Source: a virus
Reading direction: 5' to 3' (one strand)
IMG/VR virus record: IMGVR_UViG_3300020205_001337
Span: 1-25,775 of that record
Length of the DNA stretch: 25,775 nucleotides
This document shows positions 13,818 through 18,010 of this stretch, piece after piece. The notes below the pieces were generated by a model, which was given only the letters and a program-made list of their open reading frames with translations, did no database searches and was not told the origin of the DNA. Position numbers and translations under genes: made by a program. Positions within the stretch are counted from its first letter, which is position 1, and the number at the start of each line of letters is the position of its first letter.

Positions 13818-15176
13818 ATGGATCCTAGATATTATTCGGTTGTCAATGACGATTTAAAGGTTAAGTTAGACGATTCTTATGCTGCTATAGAAGATTCAAC
13901 AGAAGCAATTATTGAAGCAGATGCAACAAAGGGAGCATATGATGATATTATAACTTCGTTAGATGTGGATATTTTTAATGAAGTTCAAAGTGTAAACTCA
14001 AATATCGTTGATGTTGCGAGTGCATATCAAGATAGAATCAATGTTGGTTGTAGAACTGATGTATTTTGGAGACTGACTGGAACTGCAGGAACAACTTATA
14101 CTTTAGTAGCAACTCAACTTTCTCTTGCTGGTTATGCAGGAACTCTTCCTAGTGTTGAGTATTTTAATGGTACTGGATTTGTAACTTACAGTAACTACAG
14201 CACGTTTGGTTTCAGCACAGAAAGTGCATACGGTGTTAAGTATTATAATGAACCAGTAACAGAAGATTTTGAAGACACTTTTGTTACTAGTTTTATTGGA
14301 ACAATTTCTACTGGTTCTAATAAACTCGTTGCCTTATCAGTTGTAGGTTCTTCTTCCACGATTGGTATTACTACGGGACAGTTGGTTACATCATCAAAGA
14401 CTGGCGTTCTTCCATCTTCAAGCAATATTGTAGGTATTGGAACAACCACATTATCCCAATCTATTCTTGGTATTTCTACAGAATCTCCAGTTACTATTTT
14501 GACATTAGACACTACAGCAACTGGTATTGCATCTGCACCAGAATCTGATGGATCTTATGCGACCTTCACTGTTTCAAAATCAACAACACAATTTACGTAT
14601 GATGATTATGAAATATCTTCAGAAAGTGATCCATTTATTCCACAAACGATTGGAATTATGACAACGGGTGATATTGGTATTGGTGTATCAATTAAATATG
14701 ACAACTCTGGATATCTTTCTAATCCCATTTCTTGGAATCCAGATGCTGTTGATGAAGAAGACCCAAATACCTTTGAACCTAATGTTGGTGCTGGTACATA
14801 TTATCTAACGGTTGGGTTCTCCTCTTATCCAGTTACTTTAAGTGGACAAAGAGTTTCTGTTGGATTTGTCACTACTGTCGATGCAACTCAATTTAGTGGC
14901 ATTCTTTCGGCAACTTCTGCTTGCCCAACCCAAGAAACAAACCTAACTAATGCGATTAATACCCTAAATACTGCGAAGACCAATATAACCTCTGGTATTA
15001 GCACACTTAACTACAAAATAGATGTTGCAAATACCTTTAGGGAACAAAGAAAAGAATATCAATCAGAAATTTGGGGATTGAGGCAACAAATCGCATCATA
15101 CCGTGCTGATATTATTAACTACGAAAAAGCACTCAACTATCTTGGTGTATCAACAGTAACGAATGTAATCTTATGA
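13818..15176 (+). CDS. Virion structural protein with C-terminal coiled coil (452 aa)
   Basis: Residues 1-75 are helical and acidic (DDSYAAIEDSTEAIIEADAT). The centre (75-360) is Ser/Thr/Gly-rich beta sequence with repeated phrases such as IGTISTGSNKLVALSVVGSS and GIGTTTLSQSILGIST. The C-terminal 90 residues form a coiled coil (LTNAINTLNTAKTNITSGIS, then YQSEIWGLRQQIASYRADII) that suggests trimerisation. It starts 3 nt after the previous stop and overlaps the next gene by 4 nt (ATGA), so the four genes 12239-15496 form one coupled unit. I do not recognise a specific family; a fibre or spike accessory part of the baseplate is the best reading. Confidence 0.6.
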   Translation: MDPRYYSVVNDDLKVKLDDSYAAIEDSTEAIIEADATKGAYDDIITSLDVDIFNEVQSVNSNIVDVASAYQDRINVGCRTDVFWRLTGTAGTTYTLVATQLSLAGYAGTLPSVEYFNGTGFVTYSNYSTFGFSTESAYGVKYYNEPVTEDFEDTFVTSFIGTISTGSNKLVALSVVGSSSTIGITTGQLVTSSKTGVLPSSSNIVGIGTTTLSQSILGISTESPVTILTLDTTATGIASAPESDGSYATFTVSKSTTQFTYDDYEISSESDPFIPQTIGIMTTGDIGIGVSIKYDNSGYLSNPISWNPDAVDEEDPNTFEPNVGAGTYYLTVGFSSYPVTLSGQRVSVGFVTTVDATQFSGILSATSACPTQETNLTNAINTLNTAKTNITSGISTLNYKIDVANTFREQRKEYQSEIWGLRQQIASYRADIINYEKALNYLGVSTVTNVIL

Positions 15177-15496
15177 AATTTCAACATCCAATAGACAAGT
15201 CTAAAACTCTTCACTATGAACATCCACTGACAAATAAGCACCTTGTATTCACTCAAGGTCGTATTTCCAGTGGAAAATATATTCAACTTCCACCTGAATG
15301 GGAAGGTTTGATCAATCCATCAACGATTACTGTACATCTGACGCAAGTTGGTGCAGATCAGTCACTTGTTGTAAAAAGGATTGAAGACCTTAAGGTATAT
15401 TTGAGCACTAATGGTATGCCACCAAACTGTTACTATTTGGTGTTTGCCGAAAGACGCGACCTCCCCCGATCCGAAACCCTTGACACGGACCTCTGA
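15173..15496 (+). CDS. 107-aa protein, stand-alone copy of fibre C-terminal domain
   Basis: The protein is nearly all one domain. HPLTNKHLVFTQGRISSGKY, then IQLPPEWEGLINPSTITVHL and YYLVFAERRDL, align with residues about 204-300 of the 320-aa spike protein (HP-H-RGR--N-I-LPDYWRGLVDPETITVTLT...YTVFAKRKD). After RRDL it diverges and ends with SETLDTDL, where the base composition becomes GC-richer and a sigma70 -35 element lies in the last codons. The 3' end may have been replaced when the neighbouring accessory DNA was joined. Function is unknown; a chaperone or cap for the fibre proteins is possible. Confidence 0.65.
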   Translation: MKFQHPIDKSKTLHYEHPLTNKHLVFTQGRISSGKYIQLPPEWEGLINPSTITVHLTQVGADQSLVVKRIEDLKVYLSTNGMPPNCYYLVFAERRDLPRSETLDTDL

Positions 15497-15508
15497 CCGT
15501 GCTATGAT
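15480..15508 (+). promoter_or_regulatory. Consensus sigma70 promoter (TTGACA-17-TATGAT)
   Basis: TTGACA at 15480-15485 and TATGAT at 15503-15508 are separated by exactly 17 nt. The -35 box lies inside the last codons of the 107-aa gene. It would start RNA near 15515, just before the ATG at 15534, and make the following gene host-polymerase-dependent (early) rather than late. Confidence 0.75.
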
Positions 15509-15533
15509 ACTTGGGTAATCAACGGACGACCGA

Positions 15534-15716
15534 ATGCAAGACGAGTACCTCTCACGCTGCGTGGTGGACCCTATCAAGCGAACTGTGTACCTGTACTCCA
15601 GTGAGGGTTCAGAGAAGCAAGTGACCTGTGATACGGTAGATGAGTTTATGAATGTGCTAGATTTCGTTCGTGCTACAGTGGATGAAGAGACTCTCTCATA
15701 CGCAAATCCACTTTAA
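15534..15716 (+). CDS. Small hypothetical protein (60 aa)
   Basis: The protein is MQDEYLSRCVVDPIKRTVYL... followed by a beta strand pair (YLYSSEGSEKQVTCDT) and a helix (VDEFMNVLDFVRATVDEETL). Its composition and codon choice are GC-richer than the flanking tail genes (many CTG, GTG, GAG codons), which suggests different ancestry. It is driven by the sigma70 promoter just upstream and has no strong Shine-Dalgarno. I do not recognise a function. Confidence 0.65.
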   Translation: MQDEYLSRCVVDPIKRTVYLYSSEGSEKQVTCDTVDEFMNVLDFVRATVDEETLSYANPL

Positions 15717-15778
15717 GTTCCATTTTAGGTCCAAAAAAATCCCCGGTAAAAAATGCCCCTATTACTTTTTTGAAAAGT

Positions 15779-15982
15779 ATGCCTTATAAGATTTCATACA
15801 AAGACCTCAAAGAGGAACCAGTTAAGACAACTCCAGAAAACGTAAAAGAGGCAAATGAAGCACTCTTTGCAGCAAAATGGAATCTCCCTAAAGCAGCAAA
15901 ACACTGTGGAATGTCACAAAAAGAAATGAAGTTGACATTCTGGGAGTTTATCAAGTATAATCCTACTACTTACGAAGCGTAA
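15779..15982 (+). CDS. Small helix-turn-helix-like protein (67 aa)
   Basis: I choose ATG 15779 over the in-frame TTG at 15770. The protein MPYKISYKDLKEEPVKTT... has a helical second half, EANEALFAAKWNLPKAAKHC, then GMSQKEMKLTFWEFIKYNP. The segment WNLPKAAKHCGMSQKEMKL has the spacing of a Fis/resolvase-type helix-turn-helix (N-L-KAAK-CGMS---MKL), so DNA binding is plausible. The last coding segment (LTFWEFIKYN) also encodes a perfect sigma70 promoter for the tRNA-Leu. It could be a small phage regulator of the island, but the target is unknown. Confidence 0.6.
   Translation: MPYKISYKDLKEEPVKTTPENVKEANEALFAAKWNLPKAAKHCGMSQKEMKLTFWEFIKYNPTTYEA
15932..15961 (+). promoter_or_regulatory. Consensus sigma70 promoter for tRNA-Leu (TTGACA-18-TATAAT)
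   Basis: TTGACA (15932-15937) and TATAAT (15956-15961), both perfect hexamers 18 nt apart, lie within the 3' end of the 67-aa gene. The start site would be near 15968, about 24 nt before the mature tRNA 5' end. Confidence 0.75.
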
Positions 15983-15991
15983 GTTTTTTCT

Positions 15992-16273
15992 GCGAGTATG
16001 GTGGAATCGGTAGACACACCAGACTTATGAAAATTGAGCCTCATTTAGGAAACTTTATGAGTGTAATTCCTCAAATTCGGTGAAACCTGTAAAATGGCAA
16101 TACCGAGCCAAGCATCGCAAGATGAAGGTGTAGAGACTAGACGGGGAACACCTAAACCAAAAGGTATGGTGAAGGTATAGTCCAGACCACAAACCGAAAG
16201 GGTAGTGAAAACTATAGTGGTACGAAAATCTGTTGGGCGTATGCCCGTGGGAGTTCAAGTCTCCCTACTCGCA
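15992..16273 (+). tRNA. trnL-UAA: tRNA-Leu(UAA), interrupted by a group I intron
   Basis: The exons are 15992-16026 and 16225-16273, giving an 84-nt mature tRNA. The acceptor stem GCGAGTA/TACTCGC is perfect, and the discriminator is A with no encoded CCA. The D-arm has GGTGGAATCGGTAGACACACC. The class II variable arm GGGC-GTAT-GCCC and T-arm GGGAG-TTCAAGT-CTCCC fit leucine tRNA. After splicing, the anticodon loop reads CTTAAAA with anticodon TAA; the anticodon stem has four pairs and one outer C-U mismatch. The tRNA reads UUA, a codon favoured by AT-rich phage genes. The intron lies between U34 and A35, the same place as in cyanobacterial and chloroplast trnL(UAA). Confidence 0.92.
16027..16224 (+). 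ncRNA. Group I self-splicing intron (IC3-like) in tRNA-Leu(UAA)
   Basis: The intron is 198 nt and has no ORF. The 5' splice site follows a U that pairs as U-G in P1 (exon CTT 16024-16026 with GAG 16036-16038), and the intron ends in G (16224). Core helices can be drawn by hand: P4 TCGGT/ACCGA (16077-16081/16102-16106), a GCAA-capped CATC/GATG hairpin (P6-like), P7 GACTA/TAGTC (16135-16139/16178-16182), a CACC/GGTG P8, CC-GAAA-GG and TAGT-GAAA-ACTA hairpins, and an ACCAC/GTGGT P9. Opening AAAATTGAGCC and internal AAATTC-G-GAAACC sequences resemble the cyanobacterial trnL intron, suggesting transfer from a host. Confidence 0.9.
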
Positions 16274-16316
16274 CTGGAGGTTTATCCTCTAAATAAACAA
16301 AAGAAAGGACTATTCT

Positions 16317-16586
16317 ATGAAATACAGAATAGATGCCAGATACGTTTGGTATAATCGCGGAACTCAAATAGTTCTAATGTATTTCATAAATCAAATTCCT
16401 TTTACTTTTGACGATTTGCCAGATGAATCAATATTCGATTTGGAATTAATCGAATTAGCAGATAACGAAAGAAGATTTGAACCAGAAGACCTTTATCAAG
16501 CATCATATTACTTAATGCTTGAAGAGTGTCATCCTCTCTTATATGAGTTGGAACTGGAAAATCCAGAAATGTTACCTGCTGACTAA
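16317..16586 (+). CDS. Hypothetical acidic protein (89 aa)
   Basis: The protein starts MKYRIDARYVWYNRGTQIVL and continues with an acidic, aromatic, mostly helical region (FDDLPDESIFDLELIELADN, then LYQASYYLMLEECHPLLYEL). An AAAGGA ribosome site lies about 8 nt before the ATG. It fills the space between the two tRNAs, ending 3 nt before tRNA-Thr, so both are probably on one transcript from the promoter at 15932. No family is recognised. Confidence 0.65.
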   Translation: MKYRIDARYVWYNRGTQIVLMYFINQIPFTFDDLPDESIFDLELIELADNERRFEPEDLYQASYYLMLEECHPLLYELELENPEMLPAD

Positions 16587-16589
16587 TTT

Positions 16590-16662
16590 GCCTCTAAAGC
16601 ATTAAGTGGCGATGTACCGCTCTTGTAAAGCGGAGAGGACGGTTCAATTCCGTCTGGGGGCT
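16590..16662 (+). tRNA. trnT-UGU: tRNA-Thr(UGU)
   Basis: This 73-nt cloverleaf has acceptor stem GCCTCTA/TGGGGGC (seven pairs, two G-U) and discriminator T, with no encoded CCA. The D-stem is GCAT/ATGT, the anticodon stem CCGCT/AGCGG with loop CTTGTAA (anticodon TGT), and the T-arm GACGG-TTCAATT-CCGTC. It reads ACA (and by wobble ACG), useful for the Thr-rich structural proteins around it. Confidence 0.9.
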
Positions 16663-16683
16663 TGAGTTCTATAAAACTCCAAA

Positions 16684-16857
16684 ATGTCACTTATTTCACA
16701 ACAAGACCGTCAAATGGTCATTGAAGCACTTGAATATTATGTTCAAAAACTTAAGGACGATAATTGCACAACTGCTTCCATCACAGCATACCAAACACTC
16801 CTTAACTGGGTTGAACTGGAGCATTTCAAAAATGAAGATAACAATTTGGTACTGTGA
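16684..16857 (+). CDS. Small hypothetical protein (57 aa), first of a coupled chain
   Basis: The frame encodes MSLISQQDRQMVIEALEYYV... a helix-rich protein with QKLKDDNCTTASITAYQTLL and a polar end (KNEDNNLVL). It starts 21 nt after tRNA-Thr and overlaps the next 57-aa gene by 26 nt in another frame. Continuous helix-forming sequence and its position in a tight chain ending in the Mom-like gene support it as real. Function unknown. Confidence 0.55.
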   Translation: MSLISQQDRQMVIEALEYYVQKLKDDNCTTASITAYQTLLNWVELEHFKNEDNNLVL

Positions 16858-17005
16858 GTCTATGAATCAGTGGCGGTGGACACTCTGTGACTCTTCACGC
16901 CCTATTCGTAGACAAGAATCTGGTCAAAGACCATTCATTCGTGATGCAATGGAAGATATTGCAAACACTATAGAATATATGCTTGAGTGCAAACAACTAG
17001 AATGA
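16832..17005 (+). CDS. Small hypothetical protein (57 aa) coupled to Mom-like gene
   Basis: I take ATG 16832 (MKITIWYCESMNQWRWTLCD...) as start; upstream codons in this frame to 16721 overlap the better-supported preceding gene. The protein has an N-terminal beta pair with many Trp, then a helix IRDAMEDIANTIEYMLECKQ. Cys are at 8, 19 and 53, not in a CxxC zinc-finger pattern. Its TGA overlaps the ATG of the Mom-like gene (ATGA), so translation of the two is linked. No family recognised. Confidence 0.6.
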   Translation: MKITIWYCESMNQWRWTLCDSSRPIRRQESGQRPFIRDAMEDIANTIEYMLECKQLE

Positions 17006-17628
17006 AGTCTGACTTCTATATTGATAAGATTTCTAAAAAAGAAGCAGAAAAACTTTTACTTCAATATCATTACCTTAAAGACATTTCCAAAACATTTAAG
17101 AGTGGTTGGAACTATGGACTTTTTAAGAAGAATGAGTTCTCTCCTTTAAATATTGGAGGTTCACTTGGAGTTTGTATTTTTACTGGACTGCCAGTACCTG
17201 AAATTGCAAAAGGTGCTTTTGGACTTGAACGAAATGAACAACAAGGACTCTTTGAACTCTCAAGACTTTGCATTGAACCTAGTACGCAGTCAGAAGAATA
17301 TAACATCACTTCTTGGTTTGTGTCACAGTCGATTAGACAATTTCGGAAAGATACTGAAGTTAAAGCAATCCTTTCTTATGCTGATTCAGATCACCATTCT
17401 GGTACAATTTATCGCGCTTGCAACTTTAAGTATTACGGTCTCACGGATAGAAAAAAAGATTTCTATTATTCAGACGGAACTAAACACTCTCGTGGAAAAA
17501 TAAAAGGTTCTGAAGGAGAATGGAAAGAAAGAAGTAGAAAACATAGGTACTTGATGGTGTTTGATAAGCAACTTCAAGATAAACTAAACTGGAAAGAACA
17601 AAAATATACTAATAAAACTGACTCATAA
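17002..17628 (+). CDS. Mom-like GNAT-fold DNA adenine modification protein (candidate)
   Basis: This 208-aa protein starts at ATG 17002, inside an ATGA overlap; an in-frame GTG at 16987 is less likely. Motifs match the family of phage Mu Mom, a GNAT-fold enzyme that adds a bulky group to adenine in DNA and blocks restriction. They are YHYLKD (22-27), GGSLGVCIF (52-60), FELSRLCI (84-91), SWFVSQSIRQF (104-114), SYADSDHHSGTIYRACNF (125-142), and a basic end with HRYLMVFDK (181-189). The SYAD---H-GTIY-A-F block is the strongest link. The expected role is protection of phage DNA from host nucleases. It closes a coupled chain of small genes after tRNA-Thr. A different GNAT acyltransferase remains possible. 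Confidence 0.7.
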   Translation: MKSDFYIDKISKKEAEKLLLQYHYLKDISKTFKSGWNYGLFKKNEFSPLNIGGSLGVCIFTGLPVPEIAKGAFGLERNEQQGLFELSRLCIEPSTQSEEYNITSWFVSQSIRQFRKDTEVKAILSYADSDHHSGTIYRACNFKYYGLTDRKKDFYYSDGTKHSRGKIKGSEGEWKERSRKHRYLMVFDKQLQDKLNWKEQKYTNKTDS

Positions 17629-17631
17629 ATA
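17624..17631 (+). promoter_or_regulatory. Candidate late promoter (CATAAATA)
   Basis: A NATAAATA match overlaps the TAA stop of the Mom-like gene and lies 19 nt upstream of the ATG at 17651, the same layout as the box upstream of gp26. Confidence 0.4.
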
Positions 17632-17650
17632 CTCAAAATTATTCAAAATT

Positions 17651-17854
17651 ATGACTGAACAACAACAACATTTATCCCAAGCACTTGAACAACAAAAAGA
17701 TGTTGTCAATGATATTAACAATCTTACAAATCAACTGACAGTTAAAAAAGAACTTGCCCTTAAGCTTCAAGGTATTATTGAATATCTAGATCAGATTGGT
17801 GTGACACTGCCAGATGAAGACGAAGAAGAAGCAGAAGAAGAAGAAAGTGCTTGA
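17651..17854 (+). CDS. Small coiled-coil protein with acidic tail (67 aa)
   Basis: The protein MTEQQQHLSQALEQQKDVVN... forms one long coiled coil (residues 3-45, with NNLTNQLTVKKELALKLQGI) followed by a short turn (DQIGVTLPDE) and a poly-acidic tail (EDEEEAEEEESA). Its last codons contain the -35 box of a sigma70 promoter. Small coiled-coil proteins of this size occur widely in cyanophages, with no known role. Confidence 0.7.
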   Translation: MTEQQQHLSQALEQQKDVVNDINNLTNQLTVKKELALKLQGIIEYLDQIGVTLPDEDEEEAEEEESA

Positions 17855-17878
17855 CACCTTACAAATCTATGTTATAAT
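17851..17878 (+). promoter_or_regulatory. Consensus sigma70 promoter (TTGACA-16-TATAAT)
   Basis: TTGACA at 17851-17856 overlaps the stop of the 67-aa gene, and TATAAT lies at 17873-17878. A strong terminator-like hairpin starts only 44 nt further on, so its main product may be a short RNA. Confidence 0.75.
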
Positions 17879-17884
17879 ATAAGA

Positions 17885-17950
17885 GCGATACAATTCGCAG
17901 TGACCCAAAAAGTGTGACTTCAAAACCCTCTTCTAGAGGGTTTTGTTGTA
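17885..17950 (+). ncRNA. Candidate small RNA of about 60 nt
   Basis: This stretch lies between a consensus sigma70 promoter and an intrinsic terminator and holds no ORF of note. It contains a small hairpin GCGA-TACAAT-TCGC (17885-17898), an unpaired A-rich middle (GACCCAAAAAGTGTGACTTC) and the terminator stem. The hairpin plus single-stranded centre plus terminator layout fits a regulatory RNA, but no family is recognised and the start site is only inferred. Confidence 0.4.
17922..17950 (+). terminator. Intrinsic terminator
   Basis: AAAACCCTC-TTCTA-GAGGGTTTT forms a perfect 9-bp stem (17922-17930/17936-17944) with a 5-nt loop and a T-rich 3' side. It separates the island from the late structural genes. 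The A-T symmetry allows it to act in both directions. Confidence 0.75.
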
Positions 17951-17973
17951 TGTAAATACCAATAATAGATGGT

Positions 17974-17981
17974 GATAAATA
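17974..17981 (+). promoter_or_regulatory. Candidate late promoter of the 1818-aa virion gene
   Basis: GATAAATA fits the cyanophage NATAAATA late motif and lies 30 nt upstream of the ATG at 18011, just after the terminator. Confidence 0.5.
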
Positions 17982-18010
17982 ATCTATAACGGAACTTATA
18001 AAAAAATAAA

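Noticed and set aside
15770-15778. TTG start of the HTH-like gene
   Set aside because: An ATG three codons later is a better start and nothing is lost from the conserved part.
16055-16258. 67-aa minus-strand ORF across the tRNA-Leu intron
   Set aside because: It lies wholly within the tRNA exon/intron structure, whose RNA folding explains the sequence, and the peptide has no recognisable pattern.
16664-16679. GAGTT/AACTC hairpin after tRNA-Thr as a terminator
   Set aside because: The stem is only 5 bp, AT-rich, has no T-run, and the next gene starts 4 nt later.
16721-16831. N-terminal extension of the second 57-aa gene to ATG 16721
   Set aside because: It overlaps the 57-aa ORF starting at 16684 in another frame; the ATG at 16832 gives a compact protein and a short overlap.
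16987-17001. GTG start for the Mom-like gene
   Set aside because: ATG 17002 sits in an ATGA overlap with the upstream stop and matches the usual short N-terminus before the first conserved motif.
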